The translations under genes were made by a program, and so were the position numbers. 38,712 nucleotides of DNA from Cytophagales bacterium (lineage in GTDB: Bacteria; Bacteroidota; Bacteroidia; Cytophagales; 172606-1). The stretch lies in NCBI GenBank assembly GCA_030448185.1, contig JAUJNL010000052.1, forward strand, positions 1 through 38,712, in the 5' to 3' direction. Positions 18,789 through 28,200 of the stretch are shown in pieces; positions within the stretch are counted from its first letter, which is position 1, and each line of letters starts with the position of its first letter. Under the pieces are notes generated by a model. That model had not been told where the DNA came from and searched no databases. It saw only the letters and a list, made by a program, of their open reading frames with translations.

Positions 18789-20665
18789 TTACACTACCGG
18801 CAAAGAAAACAGGAACGTACTGCCCCGGCCGGGTTCACTCTCTACCCCGATCTGACCGCCCTGCGCCAGAATAAAGTCCTTGGAAATGGCCAGCCCAAGG
18901 CCCGTACCGGAGGCAAAATTTCCGCTGCCGGGTACCCGGAAAAATTTTTCGAATACTTTTTCTCTATACTCCCGGGCAATACCCGGCCCGGAGTCGCTAA
19001 CGGAAAAAATAACCGTGCCTTGCGTGTATTCGGCCCGCATGTGCACTGTCTCCCCTTCCGGACTGTAACGGATGGCATTGGAAAGGAAATTAACCAGTAC
19101 CCAGGCCGTTTTTTCCGAATCAATATGTAATTGGGGCAAATCGGGTCCCGCAGCGATTTCCACCCGGACGTTTTTCTGACTGGCCACTACCTTCAGTGCT
19201 TCCCGGGCATAAGTCATTATTTCCAGGGGAAAGGTTAAGCGGTAATGCATCTGAATGTTACCCGTTTCTACCTGCGCCAGATCTAACAGTTCGCCGGTAA
19301 TTTTCAGCAGACGTTGCGTCTCATCGCGGATATTATCCACCAGTTGATGCTGCTCCTCATTGAGCTCTCCTACCCGCCGGTTATCCAACAACCGTAGGCT
19401 CATGTTAATGGCCGACAATGGCGTTTTCAATTCGTGGGATACAGTAGCCATAAAATTGGTTTTGGCAGCGTTCAACTCGTGGAATTGGGTCACATTTTTA
19501 AGGATGATGACGTGCCCGATGGGTTGCGTTTCCGTTTCACCCGTACGGGTTACGGACACCTCCAGTACCTCCCGGATAAAATACAGTTCCCGGCCCTGGG
19601 TACTGATTTTCAGCGGCTGGCTTTCCGAGGGCTTTCCACCTCCGTTCGATGAAAGCCCCATGAACAGCGTACGCATTAATTCATTATTGCTGGCGATGTC
19701 AGGCCCATACTGACCGATCAGGACTTCTTTATCAACGTCCAGCAGTTGGGTAGCAGCTCCATTGGCAAAGAGCACGTACTGTTCCTCGTCCAGCCCGATA
19801 ATGGCGTCAGACAGTTGGTTAATCACGGTGTCCAGGCGTTGCTTTTCAAAGAGTAATTGGGCCAGATTGCTGTGTTCATACTCATCGAGTTTCCGGGCCA
19901 TGGTGTTAAAAGCGGTGGCCAGCGCACCAAATTCATCATTCGATTGGAAGTGAAGCCGCTCCTGGTAGTTGCGGTTGGCAATCTGGCGAATACCATCCGA
20001 GAGTTGGGAAATGGGGTTGGCAATGTAGCCGGGAAATTGGCAATGTAGCCGGGAAAATTCAGGATGAACGTAAACGTAACGATAAAGCACAAAGTCCCGA
20101 TCAGGGAAAGCAAGGACAGGGCTTCGTTTGCCTGCTGCTGAGCCAGGCTGTTTTTGCGATTCATAGCCTCCAGGTTAATTTCGGAGATTCGCATAATTCC
20201 GTCCCGGACTGCCCGTTCCCGGGGCACCAGTTCACCCAAGTAAAACGGCTCAGGCAAAAGAGGCTGCTTTCCGGGCACTACGACCATTGTTTTTAATGCC
20301 TCAAATGACTTTCTTAAGGCCGTTGCTGACTCCCGTTCGCCGACTTCGGTAAGGTTTTTTTCCTCTGCTAAGAGGTTCTTTTCAAAAGCCTGCACGTCTT
20401 GCTGGTACTTCGGTGAATTGAGAGGAGAAAAGGAAGAATCAGTCAGGGATCGGGAACGAAGTAAGGCCAGAGTCAGGTCTTTATTCATCTCATCCAGCGC
20501 ATGAAACATGCCATTGGCATACTGCACTGATTCGTAATTGTCTCTGATAATCTGGTTGGAAGCGGCAGCCAGTCGCTGGGTGAAATAGGCCCACAAGCCG
20601 CCCATCAGCAGGATGATAGCAAAAAGAAAGGCCAGGCCCAGGGATAACTTTGTTTTTATGGTCAT
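18789..20665 (-). pseudogene. KinB-like sensor histidine kinase, split by a 20-base tandem duplication
   Basis: The start at 20665 gives MTIKTKLSLGLAF with TM1 (FLFAIILLMGGLWAYF), a helical extracytoplasmic sensor domain (SNQIIRDNYESVQYANGMF), TM2 (LLSLIGTLCFIVTFTFIL), HAMP (from NPISQLSDGI), PAS, HisKA (TVSHELKTPLSAI) and HATPase (NFLSNAIRYS, SDSGPGI, GTGLGLAI). The reading frame breaks at 20017-20056, where 20 bases are duplicated exactly. With one copy the protein reads through ILNFPGYIANPISQL without loss. It probably works with the sigma-54 regulator at 21930-23270, since such kinase/regulator pairs flank kdp operons in this phylum. Without correction, the kinase half would need internal initiation. 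Confidence 0.85.
20017..20056. repeat. Exact 20-base tandem duplication inside a kinase gene
   Basis: TTGGCAATGTAGCCGGGAAA is repeated head to tail (20017-20036 and 20037-20056). Twenty is not a multiple of three, so the copy shifts the frame at the TM2-HAMP junction. Confidence 0.95.
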
Positions 20666-20795
20666 GCAAACGGAGCCCGGTTTTCTTATACCCGGAATGT
20701 GCAATAATAGGAGGAAAACCAGGGTTTGACGTGAAGCTACCCATTAGTTTATGCGTTGCTGTACCGGCAAATAACTGATAAGCAGGTAGGTACTT

Positions 20796-21272
20796 TCAGT
20801 GTATTTCCCCAGACCTGACAATCGAATCCAATGCTTTTTTGAATCCTTCTCCTTGCTGAGTTCCGAAAAGGATTTTCTTGCCATTATTTAGCTCCAATTG
20901 CATCCCCATTTCGCCTTTCACATTATACGCTTTTCCGTGCTTTCTACTGTACCGTAAGCCCCAGCCTCCATACTCCATTAAGGGCTCATATTGCCGCAGG
21001 TGATACTGTTTAATCTCCGTCAGAGCAATGTAATGCCAGTAGAGGTGAAAAGGAAAGAACTGGTAGTAAATACCTTCTGCCCTTACCTCGATTTTAAGGT
21101 TGGCAAAGGCAAGCAACAGAATGACCAGCAGGCTAATGGGAACTACTATCCATATGGCCGGATTCGGGATCAGAAACAGAATCAGGAAAACAATTAGGGT
21201 CTGCAAGATCAGCGTAACCCATAGCCAGGCCTGGGTAAACTTTTGTTTCTCGGAAAAAAGAACCGGTTTCAT
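20796..21272 (-). CDS. Two-TM membrane protein with PH-like C-terminal domain, unknown function
   Basis: 158 residues. Two membrane helices at about 15-57 (LWVTLILQTLIVFLILFLI and IWIVVPISLLVILLLAF) are followed by a cytosolic beta-rich domain (EGIYYQFFPFHLYWHYI, YGGWGLRYSRKHGKAYNV, MQLELNNGKKILFGTQ). The GWGLR...GKAYNV...GTQ pattern recalls small PH-like families of unknown function (perhaps DUF6141; from memory). It begins 8 bases after the kdpF stop, so the two are co-transcribed, and it is followed by the KinB-like kinase. I cannot assign a function. Confidence 0.8.
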   Translation of the reverse strand: MKPVLFSEKQKFTQAWLWVTLILQTLIVFLILFLIPNPAIWIVVPISLLVILLLAFANLKIEVRAEGIYYQFFPFHLYWHYIALTEIKQYHLRQYEPLMEYGGWGLRYSRKHGKAYNVKGEMGMQLELNNGKKILFGTQQGEGFKKALDSIVRSGEIH

Positions 21273-21280
21273 AGGTAGTG

Positions 21281-21358
21281 CTAAATTTTAGCTGGTTTAA
21301 TGAAAACATACCCTAAATAGCCGTAGACGGCTGCGGTAACAATCAGTAGCGTAATCAT
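21281..21358 (-). CDS. kdpF: KdpF-like small membrane subunit (25 residues)
   Basis: A 26-codon frame, ATG at 21358 and stop at 21281, coding for one hydrophobic helix followed by the KdpF-type end (MITLLIVTAAVYGYLGYVFI, then KPAKF). KdpF stabilises the KdpABC potassium pump in the membrane. The gene has the typical position downstream of a sigma-54 regulator and in the same direction, but kdpA, kdpB and kdpC do not follow. Instead the PH-like membrane protein begins 8 bases later. Identification rests on a very short sequence and on context. Confidence 0.6.
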   Translation of the reverse strand: MITLLIVTAAVYGYLGYVFIKPAKI

Positions 21359-21435
21359 GGTGGGTAGCGGGGTAAAATGATGGGAAGATCAGTAGCGGTT
21401 ATAGGATCTATTGGGTAAGCCGGCTACTTTTAATA

Positions 21436-21451
21436 GCCAATCTGTATGCCA
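21436..21451 (-). promoter_or_regulatory. Candidate sigma-54 promoter for kdpF
   Basis: On the minus strand TGGCATACAGATTGGC has the -24 TGGCA and -12 TTG elements at the correct spacing, 78 bases before the kdpF start. The invariant C of the -12 GC is G here, which weakens the call. The nearby NtrC-type regulator supports it. Confidence 0.35.
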
Positions 21452-21556
21452 GGGGCCATCAAAGGGCTAAAGAGGAGGGCTGAATAGTATAACTTACTTT
21501 AAATCAAGCAACTACTACTTTAAAAAATAATAAGAATTGGTGAAAAATGATGGGGA

Positions 21557-21598
21557 TTTCTCCAAATGAAAATGTATTTTTCTCAAAATGAGAAAAAT
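21557..21598. promoter_or_regulatory. Two operator-like palindromes spaced 22 bases apart
   Basis: A perfect 10-base inverted repeat (ATTTTTCTCA, spacer AAA, TGAGAAAAAT; 21576-21598) is preceded 22 bases earlier by a degenerate copy (TTTCTCCAAATGAAAA, 21557-21572). The 22-base phase is two helical turns. The pair lies about 110-160 bases upstream of the sigma-54-like promoter, where enhancer sites for NtrC-type regulators usually sit. Confidence 0.5.
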
Positions 21599-21726
21599 TA
21601 CTTCGTTGACGAATCAGAAACAAATGGGTCGGAGTGAAGGCCCGCTAAATAGCCCTTACTCGCTGCACGCAAGCAACGATAAAAGCTGACTCAATGGCCA
21701 AAAAGGGTACGGAAAGGGTTTTAAAA

Positions 21727-21754
21727 TTAACTTAGTTGAGCCCTTCAGGGCTCG
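21727..21754 (+). repeat. 28-base repeat, copy A
   Basis: Agrees at 25 of 28 positions with the reverse complement of 30670-30697. It contains a hairpin (GAGCCC, TTCA, GGGCTC). Similarity continues loosely into a GTCGGATATA-like stretch about 17 bases further on. Confidence 0.65.
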
Positions 21755-21929
21755 GATGGCGAATGTCGGATATAACTTGACAGTTAGTTGCTTAAAGCAA
21801 CAGCGTTCTGGAATAAGCTCTGCGAGAAGTATGCTTGTCTTGGTGACTAAAAATGCCCGCTAATCAGTAATGCCCCTCCCTTACCCATATAACATTTACT
21901 CAAATACAACTCATATACTCAATAACTCA

Positions 21930-23270
21930 TTATTCCAACCCGTACTCTTTCAGCTTACGGTAGAGGGTAGCCAGGCCGATGTGGAGTAAGCGGGCCGCCT
22001 CGGGTTTGTTCCCCTGTGCGAGGACCATCATCCTCTGAATATGGGCCTTTTCAATGGCTTCCAGGGAAGTCTCAGAAGGCTCCGGGCAGATCGTGCCCCG
22101 GATCTCGGCGGGTAGCAGGTCAACGGAAAGCCGGGAACTATCGGCCAGGATTACGGCCCGTTCCATCACGTTTTTAAGCTCCCGGATGTTTCCTTTCCAC
22201 TCATAAGACAATAGCTTCTGCAAAAAATCACCTTCCATGCCTTCCAGCCGCTTATTAATCTTCCGGGAGTAGTAATGAAAGAAAAAAAGGGCCAGCGGTT
22301 CAATATCCGCATTCCGTTCGCGCAACGGGGGAATCTGAATATTGAACACGGACAAACGGTAGTACAAATCGGGCCGAAAGTGGTCACTTTTTGCTTCTTT
22401 GGCGAGGTTCCGGTTGGTAGCCGCTATGATCCGGACATTCACCTGAATAGGTTTGGTATCTCCCAGCCGGGTAAAAGACTGGGTTTCGAGTACCCGCAAC
22501 ATTTTTGCCTGCAGATCATGATTCATCTCTCCTATTTCATCCAGAAACAAGGTTCCACCGTGGGCTTCTTCAAACAAACCTTTTTTGTCGCATACCGCTC
22601 CCGTATACGCCCCTTTGCGGTATCCAAACATTTCTGATTCCAGCAGGTCCCGCGGGAAAGCGCTGCAATTTACGGCCACGAAAGGCTTTCTGCTCCGGGT
22701 GCTGGCCTGGTGAATGGCCTGGGCAAACAGTTCCTTGCCGGTACCCGTTTCGCCTTCCAGCAGTACTACGGTATCCGTGGCAGCCACTTTTTGCGCCAGG
22801 CTGATGGCTTGTCTGATGGCAGGAGAACTTCCGATAATATTGTCAAAACTACATTTGGCCTGCATGCGGCCTTCCAGTTCGGTTACTTGGTGACGAAGCC
22901 TGGCTTTTTCCACGGCCTTTTCCACGGTCAGCAGTATTTGCTCGTCCTGATCACCCTTGGTGATATAATCGAAAGCCCCAAGTTTCATGGCCTTTACGCC
23001 ATCCTGGATGGTGCCATAAGCCGTCATCACAATTACTTCACAATCGGGTCGCCGGGCTTTGACTTTTTCCAACACATTCATGCCATTGCCATCGGGCAGT
23101 TTCACATCGGTAAGAACCAGCATCACTTCGGGGTGGGCTTCCAGCTCCTGAATTCCCCGGCTGAAATTAGGCGCCTGGATTACCCGGTATCCCTCCAATT
23201 CAAGAATACGGGCCAGCAGTTTGCGCAGCTTTTCTTCGTCGTCAATCAGCAAAATGACAGCTTCAGGCAT
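21930..23270 (-). CDS. Sigma-54-dependent response regulator (NtrC/AtoC type)
   Basis: 446 residues. Receiver with LLIDDEE and phospho-acceptor Asp55 (LVLTDVKLPDGNGM), a central AAA+ sigma-54 activation domain with Walker A GETGTGKE, the loop GAYTGA (a tolerated variant of GAFTGA), Walker B GGTLFLDEIGEM and ATNRN, and a C-terminal Fis-type helix-turn-helix (NKPEAARLLHIGLATLYRKL). It needs phosphorylation and RNA polymerase with sigma-54. The likely kinase is the KinB-like gene at 18789-20665, and the likely target is the kdpF unit, whose upstream region carries paired palindromes. The start at 23270 gives the usual MPEAVILLIDDE. Confidence 0.94.
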   Translation of the reverse strand: MPEAVILLIDDEEKLRKLLARILELEGYRVIQAPNFSRGIQELEAHPEVMLVLTDVKLPDGNGMNVLEKVKARRPDCEVIVMTAYGTIQDGVKAMKLGAFDYITKGDQDEQILLTVEKAVEKARLRHQVTELEGRMQAKCSFDNIIGSSPAIRQAISLAQKVAATDTVVLLEGETGTGKELFAQAIHQASTRSRKPFVAVNCSAFPRDLLESEMFGYRKGAYTGAVCDKKGLFEEAHGGTLFLDEIGEMNHDLQAKMLRVLETQSFTRLGDTKPIQVNVRIIAATNRNLAKEAKSDHFRPDLYYRLSVFNIQIPPLRERNADIEPLALFFFHYYSRKINKRLEGMEGDFLQKLLSYEWKGNIRELKNVMERAVILADSSRLSVDLLPAEIRGTICPEPSETSLEAIEKAHIQRMMVLAQGNKPEAARLLHIGLATLYRKLKEYGLE

Positions 23271-23304
23271 GGGTGGCTCCTTACGGATGGTAAGCTTGGG
23301 ATAA

Positions 23305-23337
23305 ATGCTAAATGCTAAATTTTGAATGCTACATGCT
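23305..23337. repeat. TGCTAAA-word tract upstream of the sigma-54 regulator
   Basis: AAATGCTAAATGCTAAATT followed by TGAATGCTACATGCTAAG: four near-copies of ATGCTAA. It matches the words at 18048-18198 and 24637-24659. Confidence 0.55.
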
Positions 23338-23364
23338 AAGAAGATAGAGGTTCTATTTTCAATT

Positions 23365-23536
23365 GAAGCTGTTTAGACTTTTCGAAGAGGGTAATTTTTG
23401 CACCTAATCGTTGTCAACAAGTGTCGGTTTTGAGAAACCAACACCACCTAATTGTGTCGTCGGTTTCTCAAAACCGACGAAAAGTTGTTTCCTTACCAAC
23501 ATTTTAGCTCCTCCTCTCAAAAGTCTAAACAGCTTC
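23365..23536. repeat. 172-base nested inverted-repeat element
   Basis: The outer arms are a perfect 18-base inverted repeat (23365-23382 with 23519-23536, GAAGCTGTTTAGACTTTT). The inner arms are a perfect 17-base inverted repeat (23423-23439 with 23462-23478, GTCGGTTTTGAGAAACC). Between outer and inner arms there is further partial pairing (AACAA with TTGTT, GAGG with CCTC), so one strand folds into a single long hairpin. No open frame and no T run. It lies between the cysteine hydrolase stop and the sigma-54 regulator start. It resembles a REPIN or MITE in build; no transposase is visible. Confidence 0.85.
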
Positions 23537-23587
23537 ATTGTTTATACTTGTTCCATTCAGAATTCAGCATTTGAAATTTCCTTCTTT

Positions 23588-24379
23588 TCACCCTAATTTC
23601 AGCTCACCGGACCGCACAAATTGCACGCCCTGCCCTCGGGCTTGGGTGTAAATCGGTTCCCCTAAATGCCCCAAACCAGTCACATCCGAAGCACAGTCTT
23701 CAATTACAATTAGTTTTTTCGCCAATTCCGGGGCAAAATCAAGCGTTTGCTTCAGGCTGGTGGCGACACAGTGCGATTTAGCCTCTCCGGCCAGATACAC
23801 GTGTTCATAATCTGACAGTTCCTCCAGCAGAGGGCGGTTAAGTTGAGTTTCCGGAGCGGTATCAATCGGGATCTGGGCCCGGAAAATGCCGAAATGCTCC
23901 GTAAGGGGATTGGTTCCTTTGATCACCGCATGGTAGTTTTTACCGGAGCGGGTCCAGTGACGCAGGGCCTCCAGCAACGTATCATCCAATGCCGCCCCCC
24001 TGGAGCCCCACAAGCAATGTTCCGGCCAGATAAAATGCAGAAACTCACCCTGAATTTCCAGGTTTTCGAGGTATTGCAGGGCCTTTTCGGATTCAAACCG
24101 GGGCGTCCACCGGCCATTTTTTACTTCTTCCGCGGTAATCTGGGTAAATGGGGAAGGAAATTTCCCTTGTCTGTCCTGCCAGAAAGAGGGATGTGAAATG
24201 TCGATCACCGGGTGCGTATCCAGGGTAACCACAATATGATCAATCCCTTCGCCCTGCTGCCGGACGAGTTGGCTCAGTCTTTGCACATCTTCCACTGCCC
24301 CTGGCACAAACAAGGCTCCCTTCGGGTTGCAAAAGTCATACTGGGCATCAATAATGAGAAAAGCATTTTTCTTACGCAT
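23588..24379 (-). CDS. Cysteine hydrolase, isochorismatase/nicotinamidase superfamily
   Basis: About 263 residues from the ATG at 24379 (MRKKNAFLIIDAQYDFC); an alternative ATG at 24391 would add four residues. Motifs: N-terminal catalytic Asp in IIDAQYDFC, a Lys in AVIKGTNP, and the nucleophile Cys in AGEAKSHCVATSL after a cis-peptide-like AGE. The segment VVTLDTHPVIDISHPSFW aligns with the nicotinamidase metal-site region, where DxH is conserved. The length is above that of PncA (about 210), with an insertion around WPEHCLWGSRGA. Nicotinamidase or another amide hydrolase is possible; I do not assign a substrate. Confidence 0.82.
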   Translation of the reverse strand: MRKKNAFLIIDAQYDFCNPKGALFVPGAVEDVQRLSQLVRQQGEGIDHIVVTLDTHPVIDISHPSFWQDRQGKFPSPFTQITAEEVKNGRWTPRFESEKALQYLENLEIQGEFLHFIWPEHCLWGSRGAALDDTLLEALRHWTRSGKNYHAVIKGTNPLTEHFGIFRAQIPIDTAPETQLNRPLLEELSDYEHVYLAGEAKSHCVATSLKQTLDFAPELAKKLIVIEDCASDVTGLGHLGEPIYTQARGQGVQFVRSGELKLG

Positions 24380-24636
24380 AGTATCTATCATTTGACGCAG
24401 GCAAGTTAGTGTATTTATTACAATAAGAGCAAGTATTTTCGTCAAAAAGCTTAGCGGAAGGTCAATAACTCCTATCATTGCTTTCACTGGCGGACTCGGC
24501 AAGGACTATACGTGCGGACTTTGCATTTTTCTTTGGCAACTTTGCGTTAACATCCCATTGGGAATTATTGCATGACAGAAGGATAGAATTACTGAATCAA
24601 TAAATAATTTCCCTGTCTAAAGTGCCTTCCACTGAG

Positions 24637-24659
24637 CATTTAAAATTTAGCATTTACCA
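24637..24659. repeat. Short quasi-palindromic tract abutting smpB
   Basis: GCATTTAAAATTTAGCATTTACC ends six bases before the smpB ATG. It shares the AGCATTTA/TGCTAAA words of 18048-18198 and 23305-23337. Confidence 0.5.
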
Positions 24660-24664
24660 TCACC

Positions 24665-25135
24665 ATGGCAAAAGATAAAAAGGAAGAACTAGCGAAAACG
24701 GTCAACATCCGGAATAAACGGGCCACTTTTGAATACCACCTCATTGACAATTACGTAGCGGGCATCATGCTGACCGGTACGGAGATCAAGTCGATCCGGC
24801 AAGGCAAGGTGAATCTGCAGGATGCCTACTGCTACTTCAGCGGCAACGAACTCTACGTCAAAAATATGCACATTTCTCCCTATGGGGAAGGGACCTATTA
24901 CAATCATGACCCGCTGCGGGAGCGCAAGCTGCTGCTGGAAAAGCGGGAACTGAAGAAACTATTCGGTAAATCGCTGGACCAGGGCGTGACGATTGTGCCC
25001 GTACGGTTGTTTATCAATGACCGCGGTTTTGCCAAACTGGAGATTGCCCTGGCGAAAGGTAAAAAACTGTACGACAAGCGCGAAGACATCAAAACCCGCG
25101 ACGTTGAACGCGAAATGGCCCGGGAGAAATATTAA
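24665..25135 (+). CDS. smpB: SsrA-binding protein SmpB
   Basis: 156 residues with the SmpB blocks: [58 protein letters not shown] and the basic C-terminal tail [16 protein letters not shown]. SmpB binds tmRNA and brings it to stalled ribosomes for trans-translation; the C-terminal tail mimics the missing mRNA and tRNA contacts. The length is normal and the frame is clean. No ssrA RNA is visible in the window. Confidence 0.97.
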   Translation: MAKDKKEELAKTVNIRNKRATFEYHLIDNYVAGIMLTGTEIKSIRQGKVNLQDAYCYFSGNELYVKNMHISPYGEGTYYNHDPLRERKLLLEKRELKKLFGKSLDQGVTIVPVRLFINDRGFAKLEIALAKGKKLYDKREDIKTRDVEREMAREKY

Positions 25136-25138
25136 TTT

Positions 25139-25242
25139 CGGTAATGGGTACTCGGTATTGGCCAATAGTCATTGGTGAGTTGGTCATTGGAAAAAAGATC
25201 ATTCAGAAAATACCCAATACCCAGTACCTAATACCCATTTAT
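25139..25242. repeat. Quasi-palindrome of GGTATTGGG/AATACCC words
   Basis: Left part GGTAATGGGTACTCGGTATTGG; right part AATACCCAATACCC, CAGTACC and TAATACCCATTT, which reads as the complement of the left with small shifts. It starts three bases after the smpB stop and ends before the next gene. The same words recur at 33203-33360, 34408-34465 and 34660-34754. Confidence 0.7.
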
Positions 25243-25279
25243 CATTTCCTTTACCATCCCTGTCTAATCCGGAACCTAA

Positions 25280-28200
25280 TTGAAGAATATTCTCCGCCGA
25301 TACGGATTGCTGTTTGGCGTCCTGTTGCTGACTGCCGGACTGATCGTGGTAGTATACCAGCATTATTACCAGTTGGATGAAAACCGCCAGGTTCAATACA
25401 TCCAGACCAAGGTGCAGGATGGGATCATGGCTGCCGAAAAAGGCATTGGTCAGATAAAAGATCGGCTGGTACTGAGTCCTTACCCCCATTTAAAAACAGG
25501 TAAGGAATCAATCAAAGGGGCTTACTATGTCTTCCGCAGGGGTCAGCTAATTTATTGGACCAATAACGGAGTAATTCCGGAATACGAACAAGTGGAAGGA
25601 GGCTACCATTACCGGACGGTAAGCCTTAAGACGGGACTTTACGTAGCCATCCGGCAACCGGTGCTTTACCAGAACCAGGATCTTGAAATTTTCTCCCTCT
25701 TCCACATCCGGAAAGAATAAGAAATAGAAAATGACTACCTGGATCCGGAAAGAATATGAAATAGAAAATGACTACCTGGATTCGGGCTTGAATGACCAAC
25801 TATTTCCGGCTGAAGGGTTTGAAGTCAATACCGAATTCCTGGCCTACGGATGGAAAATAGTGGCCCCGGATGGCACATTTCTTTTCTCCATTGAAAAAAA
25901 TACCGGCCCTGACTCACGACAACGGCGCCTTTATTTTTGGGTAGCCGCCGTCGGGATCATACTGGCAGTGGCATCGGGAATAGCGATGGCCATAACGGTC
26001 ATCCGGCTGCGCAAGCAGAAAAAATACGGGTGGGGTATCGTAGTGCTGGCGTTTTACCTGATTGGCGTAAGGGGGTTGATGTTATACTTCAACCTGCCCA
26101 ATTCAATCGTTGAAACGGATCTGTTTAATTCCAAATACTATGCCTCCTCTACCATTACCCCTTCGTTGGGCGACCTGCTGCTGAATGTATTGGTGGCACT
26201 GATCCTGGTAGGATATGCCTTCGGGCACTTCTTTCAGTCGCGGCTCTACCAGTTTTACCTGACCCTTCCGTCTACGATCCGCACCGGATTGATGGTAGTA
26301 GCTATTGGGTTCGGACACTGGTTATTGTACCTTCACTTCTACGTTCTCCGGAGTATTTACCTGTATTCACAGCTTTCGCTGGATATTACCCGCAGCCTCG
26401 ATTTTTCGTTCCTGAAGATCGTGTGTCTGTTCATATTCATCTGTAATTCAACAATATACTTTCTGACCATGTACCTGATCTTCCGGCTGGAAGCCCGCCT
26501 GGGCCCTGACCGGCGGATTCCCTTGCTGGTATTGCTGACCGGGTCTTTTCTGTTCGCTTTGCTGAGCCACCTCGGCAATTTTTATTATCCGGAGGTAATC
26601 ATTATTCATACGGTATACGGCTTACTGGTACTGATCTTTAAACTGCCCCAATACCTGTTTGGTCACCGGCATAGTTTTTCCATCTACCTGTTCCTGACGG
26701 TATTGGTCTGCGCTGCCGTGGGAGCCTTTATGGTCTACCGGCTGGAGGAGCAAAAACGGCTGGTAAACATGCAGAAGTTTGGCGTGCAGATGCTGGCCGA
26801 TCAAGATGAATTTGGAGAGTTTCTGCTCAATGAAGCATCCTTTGCCATTCAGGAAGATCAGTACATTATTTCCCGGTTCAGCGGACCGTTTATTTCCGAA
26901 GAGGCAATAGCCGATAAAGTACGCGTCCTCCACCTGGGCAGTTATTTCACGGACCGTTATGAGGTGGAGGTACATGCCTTTGACCCGGCGGGCTATCACC
27001 TGCGGGGCGACGATCAGCCGCATAGTTATTTTGACTTTGAAAGAACGTATCGTAAAAAGGAGAACGGCCGGGAAATATACCGGACTGCTTATCCGAATCT
27101 GTATTTTATCAATGAGCTGGGTCGTAATTTTATTAAGCAATACGTAAGTATGCTACCTATTCGGCGGGCCGGCTTACTCGTTGGCTATGTGGTGATTGAC
27201 CTGAAGCAGAAGCGTATGCTCAACCGGAATGTATACCCAGCCTTACTGGTACATAAGCGGTTTTCGCAGGCGCCAGAGGTAAGAGAATATAGTTACGCGG
27301 TCTTTAAGGGCAGCCAGTTGGCTTATACCGAAGGAGACTACAATTACCACCGCAGTTTTCCCGTTTCCACGCTCCGCAATCAGGAACTTTGCGAGGATGG
27401 GGTTATCCTGAATAATTATCATCATATCGCCGTATCGGGAGCAGGCCACAAACTGGTGGTGGTTTCGGCTCCGGCCTATCCGGCCCAGAACTTCTTCTCC
27501 AATTTTTCCTTTTTGTTCATTGTACTGGTGCTGGTGATTGCATTGGGTGTACTGATCCGTTATCTGGCCTGGAGCCTTACCGGACGCAGCATCAGCTTTG
27601 CCGCCAAAATTCAGTTGTATCTGAATATTGCTTTCTTTTTGCCCATGGTAGCGGTTAGTGTCGCTACGCTGAGCATTATTCACTCCGCTTACCGGCAAGA
27701 TCTGAACCGGTCTTTTCTGGAACAGGCGGAGAATGTCAGTAACAGTATGCAGGGATTTCTGGACCAATACCAGCAGGGACTTATTTCGGAAGAACAGCTT
27801 TCCGAGGAGATATCCCACATTGCCCGGCATTCACAATCGGATATAAACGTGTTTAATCCTTTGGGAAGACTCCTGATTTCGAGCCAGCCTGAGATTTATA
27901 AAAAAGGGGTACTGTCGAGGTACATTAGCCAAAACGCCCTGATTGCAATCGGCGGCCAAGGGGAAGAAAAGATCCTTCTGGCAGAATCAGTAGGCAGGCT
28001 CCATTATAATTCGGTTTACGTAGGAATACGGTCATTTGAGAATCACCAGCTGTTGGGCATTGCCAGTATTCCGTTCTTTGAGTCCAAAGCCGAACTTGAC
28101 CGGCAAGTAATTGAAGTATTGGCCACGATTATGAATATTTTTACGGCCATTTTCATCGGGCTGCTGGTATTTTCCTATTTCGCCGCCCGGGTGCTGACCA

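Larger units (their letters stand above)
21359..21929. other. Regulatory intergenic region between kdpF and the sigma-54 regulator
   Basis: 571 bases with no gene. From kdpF outward it holds a sigma-54-like promoter (21436-21451, minus), two tandem operator-like sites (21557-21572 and 21576-21598), a 28-base repeat shared with 30670-30697 (21727-21754), a GTTGCTT/AAGCAAC hairpin (21787-21801) and, next to the regulator stop, a low-complexity tract of ACTCA-type words (about 21895-21930). Confidence 0.6.

Noticed and set aside
23365..23536. Rho-independent terminator for the cysteine hydrolase gene
   Set aside because: The structure is far longer than a terminator, is nested and lacks a T run at the relevant end.
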